Below are positions 49,151 to 57,148 of a stretch of DNA of 64,000 nucleotides, one piece after another. Source of the stretch: Oscillospiraceae bacterium. Its GTDB lineage: Bacteria > Bacillota > Clostridia > Oscillospirales > Oscillospiraceae. A program made the position numbers and the translations under genes. The stretch is from NCBI GenBank assembly GCA_024697625.1, contig JAILFJ010000113.1:1-64000 (forward strand), written 5' to 3'. Under the pieces are notes generated by a model, which worked only from the letters and a program-made list of their open reading frames with translations, ran no database searches and was not told the origin of the DNA. The stretch's first letter is position 1; the number at the start of each line of letters is the position of its first letter.

Positions 49151-49831
49151 ATGGAAAACACAAATCCCAGGGGAATCCAGGTCACTGACCTTGTCCGCCC
49201 GGACTCGAAGATCGTCTGTGTCGGGCTGAACTACCGTTCTCATGCCGAGCATGCCGGTTTCGCCATTCCTGAGACCCCGACCATTTTCTCAAAGTTCACC
49301 AATGCCCTCACCTTTGACGGTGCAAGTGTCGAGCTCCCCCCCTGGGAGCTGAGCTACGATTACGAGGCCGAGCTGGTCATCGTCATGGGCAGGACGGCCT
49401 GGGGCGTCAGCGAAGAAGAGGCAAAGGACTGCATTTTCGGTTACACCTGCGGCAACGATCTGAGCTGCCGTGCCAGCCAGTCCCGCAGCGGTCAGTGGCT
49501 GATTGGCAAAACCATGCCCGGCTTTGCCCCTGTCGGCCCTGTCATCGTTCCAGCAGACAATTTTGACGCCTTCCGCCCGCACGCGATACGCAGCTACGTA
49601 AACGGCGAGCTCCGGCAGGATGGGAATATCTCGGATCTGATCTTCAACTGTGCCGAGATCGTGAGCTATGCCTCCAGATATGTCCGGCTGGAACCCGGCG
49701 ATCTGATCTTCACCGGGACACCGAGCGGAACGGCCATGGAGTACAAAGACGAGCTTCACTGGCTGAAGCCCGGCGACACGGTGGAGATCGAAATCGAAGG
49801 CATCGGAACACTGAAGAACTTCTTCTGCTGA
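49151..49831 (+). CDS. Fumarylacetoacetate hydrolase family protein
   Basis: A 226-residue FAH-family protein. KIVCVGLNYRSHAEHAG is the conserved start of the FAH fold. Acidic metal ligands are in YDYEAELVIVMG (the E-x-E pair) with a later Asp in GNDLSCRASQ, and LIFTGTPSGTAM carries the GTP-x-G loop. Members hydrolyse or decarboxylate acylpyruvates and oxaloacetate-like acids, and the substrate is not predictable here. AGGAGG precedes the ATG. It appears to be monocistronic with a terminator just downstream. Confidence 0.9.
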   Translation: MENTNPRGIQVTDLVRPDSKIVCVGLNYRSHAEHAGFAIPETPTIFSKFTNALTFDGASVELPPWELSYDYEAELVIVMGRTAWGVSEEEAKDCIFGYTCGNDLSCRASQSRSGQWLIGKTMPGFAPVGPVIVPADNFDAFRPHAIRSYVNGELRQDGNISDLIFNCAEIVSYASRYVRLEPGDLIFTGTPSGTAMEYKDELHWLKPGDTVEIEIEGIGTLKNFFC

Positions 49832-49871
49832 GACCGCACGCTGCCTGAAAGGCAGGTTCTTCAGACAGCAC

Positions 49872-49917
49872 AATCGGGAGAGACGCCGTACAGGCTCTGT
49901 CTCTCCCGATTTCTGTT
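49872..49917 (+). terminator. Terminator between convergent FAH-family and PfkB-family genes
   Basis: The 13-base arms AATCGGGAGAGAC (49872-49884) and GTCTCTCCCGATT (49899-49911) are perfect, followed by TCTGTTT. Confidence 0.7.
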
Positions 49918-49967
49918 TCTGTCAGGCCCGAGCCGCCTGATTCCGGATTTGTCCCCGGCAGGGCAGT

Positions 49968-50906
49968 CTATTCCTCCGCTCCCGTCAGGCCGAACTCCTC
50001 CGGCCGAAAGTGCGGACACACGCTCTCTGCCACCTTGATGGTGGCAGAGGCAAGCCGCGAGCCGATCACACAGGCCTCCGCGAGAGTCTTCCCATAGCTC
50101 AGGCCGATGCTGACCCCTGCGCAGAATGCATCCCCGGCTCCCGATGTGTCATATACCGGAACCGGGACTGCCGGGCAGAATCCGCTGCTTCCCTCTGCCT
50201 CGGCATAGACGGCGCCTTTGGAGCCAAGAGTGACCACCATTGCATTCAGGCCGCCGGCACGGACCCGCTTCTGCAGTTCCGCGGCCAGCAGTTCCGGATC
50301 AATATCCGAAAAATTGTCCGCAAAGAAGATCTCCGCCTCCTGGAGGTTGCAGATAAAGCACGCCGTCTTCTGGATCAGTTCGCGTCTCTGCAGGGCGATG
50401 CCCATATTCGCAACCAGCGCGTACACGGGGATGCCGTAGCTCTCCGCCAGCCGGAAGGCGGCCTCGGCAACCTCTCTGTCTACATCCATCTCGATGACAA
50501 TACTGGCGGCATCGGTAAAAATGGCATCCCCCTGCTCGTTCAGCAGCTTCAGCATCGCATCCATCTTCGGTCTTTTGGAAACCGAGGCGACGACGTCCCC
50601 GCTGTTGTCCATCACCGCAAGCCAGATGCCCATGCCGTCCGGAACAACACTGACAAAGCGCGTGTCAACCCTGCACTTCTGCAGCCGGCGCAGCACTTCC
50701 GCCCCCTGCGCGGTGTTGTCCACCATGCTGACGAAGCGGGGTTTCAGATCCACGTTGGCAATATCCTCTGCCACGTTCCGTCCGACTCCTCCGTGGACAA
50801 TCTCCACCCGCCCCGCGTTTCTCCCTGTGGGTACAAACACACCTTCAGGGAAGCCTTTGAAATCCACAAACACATTTCCCACTACAACGATCGGCATGGT
50901 TGGCAT
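49968..50906 (-). CDS. PfkB family carbohydrate kinase
   Basis: A 312-residue ribokinase-fold kinase. VHGGVGRNVAEDIANV is the N-terminal PfkB signature (GG-x-GxN), and DTSGAGDAFCAGVSIGL near residue 248 is the C-terminal signature with the catalytic Asp and the anion hole. Conserved FVDFKGFPEG near the start suggests a nucleoside- or sugar-kinase subgroup. The substrate is unknown. AGGAG lies 10 bases before the ATG at 50906; an ATG 9 bases further in (MPIVVVGN) is also possible. Confidence 0.85.
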   Translation of the reverse strand: MPTMPIVVVGNVFVDFKGFPEGVFVPTGRNAGRVEIVHGGVGRNVAEDIANVDLKPRFVSMVDNTAQGAEVLRRLQKCRVDTRFVSVVPDGMGIWLAVMDNSGDVVASVSKRPKMDAMLKLLNEQGDAIFTDAASIVIEMDVDREVAEAAFRLAESYGIPVYALVANMGIALQRRELIQKTACFICNLQEAEIFFADNFSDIDPELLAAELQKRVRAGGLNAMVVTLGSKGAVYAEAEGSSGFCPAVPVPVYDTSGAGDAFCAGVSIGLSYGKTLAEACVIGSRLASATIKVAESVCPHFRPEEFGLTGAEE

Positions 50907-50938
50907 AGTAACTGATCTCCTCATCGGCGTTTTTTATT

Positions 50939-50967
50939 ATCATACCGCAGCGCGCGGGATTCTTCAA
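50939..50967 (-). promoter_or_regulatory. Promoter of the PfkB-family kinase gene
   Basis: On the minus strand TTGAAG and TATGAT are separated by 17 bases. Confidence 0.6.
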
Positions 50968-51011
50968 GCGCTTTCTGTGCGCAATCTTCAGGGAATCTTG
51001 CTTCAAATCTC

Positions 51012-51040
51012 TTGAAGAACTCCGCCGAACGTGCTATAGT
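51012..51040 (+). promoter_or_regulatory. Promoter of the VanW-family gene
   Basis: TTGAAG, 17 bases and TATAGT. The predicted start is about 30 bases before the ATG at 51077. Confidence 0.6.
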
Positions 51041-51076
51041 ATGAAAACTTATGAGTTTTTTCTTCGGAGTTTTACC

Positions 51077-52681
51077 ATGAAAGCTTTTCGTACCCTTCTT
51101 GTCGCTGTTCTTCTGGTGCTGATCCTGCTTGTCGGGGGCACGCTGGTTCTTGTCCTGTCCGTTGACGGAGTGGACACCACCTTCCCGAACCTCATGCTCG
51201 GTGACATCCCTGTCGGCCGGATGTCCAGGGAGCAGGTCACCGATACGCTGAACGCCCACGGCTGGCAGGACCGGCTCTCCCATCCGCTCACTGTAACCAC
51301 CGTTGCCGGGCAGCAGTTTGAGGTCGACACCCGGCGCAGCGGCCTGCTGGCATCTGCCGACGAGATGGCAGATCTTGTCTGGTCCTGCGGCCGCAGCGGG
51401 GATGTGCTGAGCAACGCCTTCTATTACCTTCGCTGTCTCACCTCCTCCGTCAGCGTGGAAGCGGACCCGCGCAGCGCGGATCTGGACTATATCCGCTCCT
51501 GCATTGCTCAGCACGAAGCCGACATCAGCACTTTACTCGGTGAGGCGGAGTACACACCGGATTACGAGGGCGGCAGGCTTGTCCTTCGCAAGGGCTGGGG
51601 CCAGCTCCGCCTGGATACCGACGCGCTCACGGATGAGATCTGCAGCGCCATCCCCTCCGGAAAGACCGAGCTGTTCTTTGACCGGCTCGTCTCGCCGCTG
51701 ACAGCTCCGGATTTTCAGGCAATCCACACAGAGCTGCAGAAGGAGCCCCGTGATGCAAGCTTTACGGACGACGGACGCTTCGAAGTGATTGACGAAGTCG
51801 TCGGATGCAGCTTTGACGTTAGTACCGCGCAGCAGCTCTGGGATGCTGCCGGTCCTGCGGAGGAGATCGATATTCCCATGACTGTCACCTGGCCGTCGGT
51901 GACCGGCCGGCAGCTCCGTGACACCCTGTTTCACGATCTTCTGGGTGCCTGCACCACCAACTACATGAACTCCACTGAAAACCGCTGCAGCAATGTCCAG
52001 CTCGCCAGCTCCAAGATTGACGGTACCATTCTCTATCCCGGTGATGTTTTCGCCTACAACACCGTAGTCGGACAGCGCACGACCGAGGCCGGTTTTCTCC
52101 CCGCCCCCGCCTATGTGGACGGCGACGTCAAGGATGAGATCGGCGGCGGCGCCTGTCAGGTCTCCAGCACACTCTACGCCGCCACGCTCTTTGCCTTCAT
52201 GGAGACGGTTGAGCGTGAGAACCACTACTTTCCGGTCCACTATATGCAGCTCGGCACCGATGCTACGGTGACCATCCCGGACGAGGGCGGCCGTGCCATC
52301 GACTTCAAGTTCCGCAACAACAAGACCTATCCGATCAGGATTGTCGCCTACTGCGACACGGAGGCACGGGATCTCACCTTCGAGATCTGGGGCACACTGG
52401 AGGAGGACGACTTCATGCCGGTCGAGTTTGACAACAGCTGGAGCTGGCAGTTCACCTACGACCGTTTCATTGAGCCCGCCTACCCGGACCGTCCCGGCTA
52501 TAAGATCAAGCTGGAACCGGAGAAATACTACTTCTCCGACGATATCGGAGAAGGGATCCGCACGCTGAACCATCGGATTGTCTATGATATGGAAGGGAAT
52601 GTCGTGCTGGACGAGATCACCAATGCATTGCTGCCCAACGGCAATCCCGCCATGGACACCTATTACGACCACAACGGCTGA
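51077..52681 (+). CDS. VanW family protein with peptidoglycan-binding-like domain
   Basis: A 534-residue exported protein. One N-terminal transmembrane helix (about 6-28) is followed by a region of PG_binding_4 type (about 40-270). Then comes the VanW domain (about 295-430), with TNYMNSTENRCSNVQLASSKIDGTI-type sequence, PGDVFAYN, and IGGGACQVSSTLYAA, the most conserved VanW motif. A beta-rich C-terminus follows. VanW proteins are widespread in Clostridia. The link to vancomycin resistance is historical and not implied here. A role at the cell wall is likely. CGGAG lies 7 bases before the ATG. Confidence 0.9.
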   Translation: MKAFRTLLVAVLLVLILLVGGTLVLVLSVDGVDTTFPNLMLGDIPVGRMSREQVTDTLNAHGWQDRLSHPLTVTTVAGQQFEVDTRRSGLLASADEMADLVWSCGRSGDVLSNAFYYLRCLTSSVSVEADPRSADLDYIRSCIAQHEADISTLLGEAEYTPDYEGGRLVLRKGWGQLRLDTDALTDEICSAIPSGKTELFFDRLVSPLTAPDFQAIHTELQKEPRDASFTDDGRFEVIDEVVGCSFDVSTAQQLWDAAGPAEEIDIPMTVTWPSVTGRQLRDTLFHDLLGACTTNYMNSTENRCSNVQLASSKIDGTILYPGDVFAYNTVVGQRTTEAGFLPAPAYVDGDVKDEIGGGACQVSSTLYAATLFAFMETVERENHYFPVHYMQLGTDATVTIPDEGGRAIDFKFRNNKTYPIRIVAYCDTEARDLTFEIWGTLEEDDFMPVEFDNSWSWQFTYDRFIEPAYPDRPGYKIKLEPEKYYFSDDIGEGIRTLNHRIVYDMEGNVVLDEITNALLPNGNPAMDTYYDHNG

Positions 52682-52784
52682 CGCGGGTCTCTGTCCCCGG
52701 ACAGCATTCCGTTCCTGCGGCTTCTTTCTGAAGAGGTCCCTCCTCTGAACACGAAAAGCCCTGCCGCGATACAAAACGTTCTCT

Positions 52785-52824
52785 AACCGTACAAAGGAAG
52801 CTTCTGCTCCCTTTGTACGGTTTT
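52785..52824 (+). terminator. Intrinsic terminator upstream of the MsmK-type gene
   Basis: AACCGTACAAAGG (52785-52797) and its complement (52810-52822) form a 13-base stem, with TTTT at the 3' end. Confidence 0.75.
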
Positions 52825-52850
52825 CACAAAAACAGGGATGATTTTTCTAC

Positions 52851-52879
52851 TTGCCAGATCCTGCTGTTTCCGCTATAAT
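52851..52879 (+). promoter_or_regulatory. Promoter of the MsmK-type ATPase gene, with a long structured leader
   Basis: TTGCCA, 17 bases and TATAAT. Transcription would start near 52886, leaving a leader of about 196 bases. The leader contains a 10-base stem (52914-52923 with 52936-52945) and a perfect AAGGAGG at 52955-52961 that is not followed by the coding start. No riboswitch class was recognised. Confidence 0.55.
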
Positions 52880-53081
52880 ATTTCCGAGCTTTTACGGGCT
52901 CTAATCTGACTGCGTATGCGGCTCTCCATTTTCTAAGCCGTATACAGCTTTAATAAGGAGGAAGTGTTCGTCCCCTGGCTCGGGGTGCGGCAGTGTGGAG
53001 ACCTGTCGTAATGCGGCGCGCTCCTGTGCGGGCGGCCGTGAGGAGATCTCTGGCGGAGGCCGGGTCTCCGGAGTCGGAAGT

Positions 53082-54269
53082 ATGGCAACTGTCCAGCTGA
53101 AAAACATCAAGAAAGTCTATCCCTTTGTAAGCGGCGAGCAGAAGAAAAAGAAAAAAAAGGCGGATGAGCCGGAAAAGAAGAAGGTCAATCTTCAGATCAC
53201 CGATGAAGGCGTCGTCGCTGTCCAGGCATTCAACCTCGACATCGCCGACAAGGAGTTCATCGTTCTCGTCGGTCCTTCTGGCTGCGGTAAATCCACCACG
53301 CTGCGTATGGTCGCCGGACTTGAAGAGATCAGCAGCGGTGAGCTGATCATCGACGGCAAGCTTGTCAACGACGTTGCCCCGAAGGATCGCGATATCGCCA
53401 TGGTCTTCCAGAACTACGCCCTCTATCCCCACATGACGGTCTATGATAACATGGCCTTCTCCCTGAAGCTCCGGAAGGAACCGAAGGAAGTCATCGACAA
53501 GAAGGTCCGCGAAGCCGCAGAGATTCTTGATATCACCCAGTACCTCGAGCGCAAGCCGAAGGCGCTCTCCGGCGGTCAGAGACAGCGTGTTGCCATCGGA
53601 CGCGCCATCGTCCGTGACCCGAAGGTCATGCTGATGGACGAGCCGCTCTCCAACCTCGACGCCAAGCTGCGTAACGAGATGCGCGCCGAGATCATCAAGC
53701 TCCGCGAGCGCATCAACACCACCTTCATCTATGTCACGCATGACCAGACCGAGGCCATGACGCTCGGCGACAGGATTGTCATCATGCGCGACGGCTACAT
53801 CCAGCAGATCGGCACTCCCCAGGAAGTCTTCGATCATCCTGCGAACCTCTTCGTCGCCGGCTTCATCGGCATGCCCGTCATGAACATGTTTGACGCAAAG
53901 CTGATCCGCGAAGGCGACAAGTACTTCGTCGAGCTCGGCGGCTACAAGGTCGAGATGGACGCTGAGAAGGAGGCCCGCCTCCTGAAGAACAACGTCCAGT
54001 CCCAGGCTGTCACGCTGGGCGTCCGTCCGGAGCACACGGATCTCTGCGCTGCCGACGAGAAGGGCATCTCCGCCACGGTCGACGTCTCCGAGATGATGGG
54101 CTCCTCCGTCCATCTGCACGTCAGTGCGGAGGGACGCGACGTGATTATCATTGTCCCGACCATCGACATGAAGGGCCACTATGCCATCGGCGACAAAGTC
54201 CAGTTCAAGTTCCAGGGCAATGTCGTCCACGTCTTCAGCAAGGAGACCGACAAGAACCTCGAGTTCTGA
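53082..54269 (+). CDS. msmK: Sugar ABC transporter ATP-binding protein (UgpC/MsmK type)
   Basis: A 395-residue ABC ATPase of the carbohydrate-uptake-1 class. Walker A is GPSGCGKST, the signature LSGGQRQRVA, Walker B VMLMDEPLSNLDA, and the switch His is in VTHDQTEAM. A C-terminal regulatory OB-type domain follows (VTLGVRPEHTDL). An insertion of about 22 residues near position 19-40, starting with six lysines (EQKKKKKKADEPEKKKV), sits between the first two strands. No permease or binding-protein gene is nearby, as expected for MsmK, which serves several sugar transporters in trans. CGGAG lies 8 bases before the ATG. Confidence 0.9.
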   Translation: MATVQLKNIKKVYPFVSGEQKKKKKKADEPEKKKVNLQITDEGVVAVQAFNLDIADKEFIVLVGPSGCGKSTTLRMVAGLEEISSGELIIDGKLVNDVAPKDRDIAMVFQNYALYPHMTVYDNMAFSLKLRKEPKEVIDKKVREAAEILDITQYLERKPKALSGGQRQRVAIGRAIVRDPKVMLMDEPLSNLDAKLRNEMRAEIIKLRERINTTFIYVTHDQTEAMTLGDRIVIMRDGYIQQIGTPQEVFDHPANLFVAGFIGMPVMNMFDAKLIREGDKYFVELGGYKVEMDAEKEARLLKNNVQSQAVTLGVRPEHTDLCAADEKGISATVDVSEMMGSSVHLHVSAEGRDVIIIVPTIDMKGHYAIGDKVQFKFQGNVVHVFSKETDKNLEF

Positions 54270-54286
54270 TCGTTTCTGCATATCAT

Positions 54287-54318
54287 CCCCTCTGTCGTCT
54301 CCGGCAGAGGGGATTTCT
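54287..54318 (+). terminator. Terminator after the MsmK-type gene
   Basis: CCCCTCTG and CAGAGGGG form a perfect 8-base stem with a 10-base loop, followed by ATTTCTT. Confidence 0.6.
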
Positions 54319-54373
54319 TATGCCGTCTCCGGTATTATCAAACAGATGAGATCACGGAAAGGAATAACAAACC

Positions 54374-54919
54374 ATGAAAAGAATCGCTGTCATATTCGCT
54401 GAGGGCTTCGAGGAAGTGGAAGCCCTGACGGTCGTCGACCTTCTTCGGCGCGCAGGATTCGGCTGCGACATGCTCTCTCTTGCCGACACCGATACGGTCT
54501 CCGGTGCCCACGGGATAAGGGTTTCGATGGATGGCGGCTTTGCTCAGGCAGATTTTGCCGCCTGCGACGGGATCGTGCTCCCCGGCGGCATGCCGGGCAC
54601 ACTTCACCTCGCCGATGACGCCCGTCTGCTCCGCCTGCTTCAGGACTTCTTCGCCTCCGGCAGGCTCACTGCCGCGATCTGCGCCGCACCGACCGTGCTG
54701 GCAAAGGCCGGGATTCTTAAGGGAAAGAAAGCGGTCTGTTATCCCGGCATGGAGGATGAGCTCACCGGAGCGCTCCCCTGCTCCGGTCCGGTTGCAGTCG
54801 ACGGGACCGTGATCACCGGCCGGGGCGTGGGTACGGCGATTCCCTTTGCGCTGGCACTGGTTTCGTATTTTTCAGGAGAGGAAGCTGCCGCAGAGCTCTC
54901 CCGTTCCATTGTCTTCTGA
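54374..54919 (+). CDS. DJ-1/PfpI family protein
   Basis: A 181-residue DJ-1-superfamily protein. The conserved Glu lies in FAEGFEEVEAL (residues 9-19) and the nucleophile-elbow Cys in AAICAAPTVLAKAGIL (about Cys101). The family includes glyoxalase III/deglycase activities and chaperone roles. The closest grouping is the DJ-1/YajL type rather than PfpI protease-like proteins. AAGGA precedes the ATG. The helicase gene starts 6 bases after its stop, so they are cotranscribed. Confidence 0.9.
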   Translation: MKRIAVIFAEGFEEVEALTVVDLLRRAGFGCDMLSLADTDTVSGAHGIRVSMDGGFAQADFAACDGIVLPGGMPGTLHLADDARLLRLLQDFFASGRLTAAICAAPTVLAKAGILKGKKAVCYPGMEDELTGALPCSGPVAVDGTVITGRGVGTAIPFALALVSYFSGEEAAAELSRSIVF

Positions 54920-54925
54920 CCCTGT

Positions 54926-57007
54926 ATGGAGTTTGAGCGCTTTGACCGCGAATTTCTGTCTCATCTGAATCCTCAGCAGCGCGAAGCCGTGCTCGCTGTC
55001 CGGGGGCCGGTGCTGATTCTCGCCACCCCCGGCAGCGGAAAGACCACCGTCCTCGTCACCCGGCTCGGCTATATGACGCTCTGCTGCGGGATCGATCCCC
55101 GATCCATCCTTACCATGACCTATACGAGAGCTGCGACACGGGATATGCGGACGCGGTTCTCGGAATCCTTCGGCGAAGAGCTGGCTGCGCAGCTGCAGTT
55201 TCGGACCATCAACGGCATCTCCGCCCGCATCATCTCCTACGCGGGAGAGAAGTTCGGCCGCAGCCCCTTCACGCTTCTGGACGAGGGCGAGCGCGGAAAG
55301 CTGCTTCGCGAGGTCTGGCAGAGGGTCTGCGAAAGTTATCCCGAGGACAGCGATCTCCGCGATCTCGGCACGGCCATAACATATATCAAGAACATGATGC
55401 TTCCGGAAAGTGAGATTCCGGCGCTGCACTCTCCGGTCCGGAAGCTCTCCGAACTGTTTCGGGAATACAACACCGCGCTTCGGGCAAAACGGGTGATGGA
55501 TTATGACGATCAGATGCTCTACGCTCTCGCGCTGCTTCAGAAGTCGCCCGAGCTGCTCTCCTCTCTGCAGGACCGTTACCGCTATTACTGTGTTGACGAG
55601 GCGCAGGACAGCTCCCGTGTCCAGCACGAGATCATCCGTCTTCTGGCCTCCAGGCACGAGAACCTGTTCATGGTCGGCGATGAGGACCAGAGCATCTACG
55701 GCTTTCGCGCAGCCTGGCCGGACGCCCTGGTGAATTTTTCGGTGGAACATCCCGGGGCGTGGATTCTGCTGATTGAGGAGAATTACCGCTCCACCCCCGA
55801 GATCATCGACGCTTCCAACCGGTTTGTCGCAAAGAACCGCTTCCGTCACCGCAAAACCATCGTCCCCACCCGTGGGAGCGGCCTGCCGGTGCGTCTGATC
55901 CCTGTCGACACCCGGGAGGCTCAGATCCAATGGCTTCTGAAGGAAGCCCCTTCCTGGAACCGCGAGACCGCAGTCCTGTTTCGTAACAACGACAGTGCCC
56001 TTCCCCTGATCGACCGCTTTGAGGCGATGGGGCTTCCGTACAATTGCCGGAATTTTGAGGATGTCTTCTTCTCCCATCGCGTCGTCAGCGACATACTGGA
56101 TATCATCCGCTTCGCCTCGGAGCAGGACAGCATTGAGCTGTTTCTGAAGCTCTATTACAAGCTCGGCGCCGGTATCTCAAAAAAGGACGCCCTGTGGGCT
56201 GTGTCGGAATCCCGGCAAAGCGGGAAGCCGCCTTTGATCGCCCTCCGGGATTCACCGGAGCTCAGGGACTGGTCGAGGGATCAGGTCATCCGGCTGCCCG
56301 GGCAGCTTCGTCGGCTGCTGCACGACCGTGCCGAGACGGCACTCTCCCGAATCTGGGAGACCATCCGCTATGGCCGCTATGCCGAGCAGTGCGGTCTGGA
56401 CAGTGGAAAGTACTATATTCTGCGCCTGCTCGCGTCCGGGCTTCCCGGTACCGCAGCGCTGGTCGAAAAGCTGAACCGTCTGCGGGAGACCGTCGCCACC
56501 CACGAGAACCGCCCCGAAAACCGGATTGTACTCTCCACCGTCCACTCCAGCAAGGGGCTGGAATACGACCGCGTTTACCTTCTGGACGTCATAGACGGGA
56601 TCCTCCCGTCCCGCTCTTATGCTGCATGCACGGACGACGGGAAGAAGCGGGAATACGAGGAGGAGCGCCGTCTGTTCTACGTTGCGATGACCCGTGCGAA
56701 AGATGAGCTCTGCGTCTTTCTCTGCAAGGGGCAGCCGGGCTTTGCTGCGGAGCTCGCTGAAGAGCTGCCGAAACCGGAGAAGCCTGTTAAGCCCAGCCTC
56801 CTTTCCGGGCGGAAAAAAGCAGCACCGGGAGAGAGCCCGGAATCCTTCCTCGCACGCATCCGTCCCGGTTCCCAGGTCACACACCGGAGCTTCGGCACCG
56901 GCACGGTCCTTGAGATTCAGGGCGATCTGATCCTGGTGGACTTTTCCGGGCACGGTAAACGCAGGCTCAGTATCAGTACCGGCCTGCGTCTGGGATTGCT
57001 GCGATAG
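54926..57007 (+). CDS. UvrD/Rep-type ATP-dependent DNA helicase
   Basis: A 693-residue superfamily 1A helicase. Motif Q/I is LNPQQREAV with LATPGSGKTT, Ia is TMTYTRAATRDM, II is YYCVDEAQD, III is VGDEDQSIYGFRAAWP, IV is ILLIEENYRST, V is STVHSSKGLEYDRVYLL, and VI is RRLFYVAMTRAKDEL. The C-terminus (about 625-690; VTHRSFGTGTVLEIQGD) resembles the Tudor-like domain of PcrA that contacts RNA polymerase. It is slightly shorter than PcrA (about 740). A role in repair, replication restart or transcription-coupled repair is likely. The binding site before the ATG is poor, so it may depend on coupling with the DJ-1 gene. Confidence 0.92.
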   Translation: MEFERFDREFLSHLNPQQREAVLAVRGPVLILATPGSGKTTVLVTRLGYMTLCCGIDPRSILTMTYTRAATRDMRTRFSESFGEELAAQLQFRTINGISARIISYAGEKFGRSPFTLLDEGERGKLLREVWQRVCESYPEDSDLRDLGTAITYIKNMMLPESEIPALHSPVRKLSELFREYNTALRAKRVMDYDDQMLYALALLQKSPELLSSLQDRYRYYCVDEAQDSSRVQHEIIRLLASRHENLFMVGDEDQSIYGFRAAWPDALVNFSVEHPGAWILLIEENYRSTPEIIDASNRFVAKNRFRHRKTIVPTRGSGLPVRLIPVDTREAQIQWLLKEAPSWNRETAVLFRNNDSALPLIDRFEAMGLPYNCRNFEDVFFSHRVVSDILDIIRFASEQDSIELFLKLYYKLGAGISKKDALWAVSESRQSGKPPLIALRDSPELRDWSRDQVIRLPGQLRRLLHDRAETALSRIWETIRYGRYAEQCGLDSGKYYILRLLASGLPGTAALVEKLNRLRETVATHENRPENRIVLSTVHSSKGLEYDRVYLLDVIDGILPSRSYAACTDDGKKREYEEERRLFYVAMTRAKDELCVFLCKGQPGFAAELAEELPKPEKPVKPSLLSGRKKAAPGESPESFLARIRPGSQVTHRSFGTGTVLEIQGDLILVDFSGHGKRRLSISTGLRLGLLR

Positions 57008-57132
57008 ACAGTGGAGGCAGCTCTGTTGCGTATACTCTGTTCCCCAAAACGGAAAAAAGTCTGTTTTTGGGGAACAGCGTTATGGATTTGACGGCACGGA
57101 AAACGCAGGCCAGTTATCGGTACCGGCCTGCG
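56949..57132. repeat. 41-base direct repeat: helicase 3' end and a downstream copy
   Basis: The segment 56949-56989, near the end of the helicase coding sequence, recurs at 57092-57132 with about six differences. Both begin GGCACGG and end TACCGGCCTGCGT. The second copy has become a better hairpin and coincides with the terminator of the opposing operon. Between the copies lies another hairpin (57036-57049 with 57062-57076, CTGTTCCCCAAAA arms). Confidence 0.6.
57098..57132 (-). terminator. Putative terminator of the TtcA/radical-SAM/glycosyltransferase operon
   Basis: On the minus strand, ACGCAGGCC and GGCCTGCGT pair perfectly around a 13-base loop and are followed by TTTTCC, 17 bases after the glycosyltransferase stop. 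Confidence 0.55.
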
Positions 57133-57148
57133 TGTCTGCTGGTTTCAT

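Noticed and set aside
51077..52681. Vancomycin resistance gene
   Set aside because: VanW-domain proteins are common in Clostridia and no vanRS, vanHAX or vanY genes are present.
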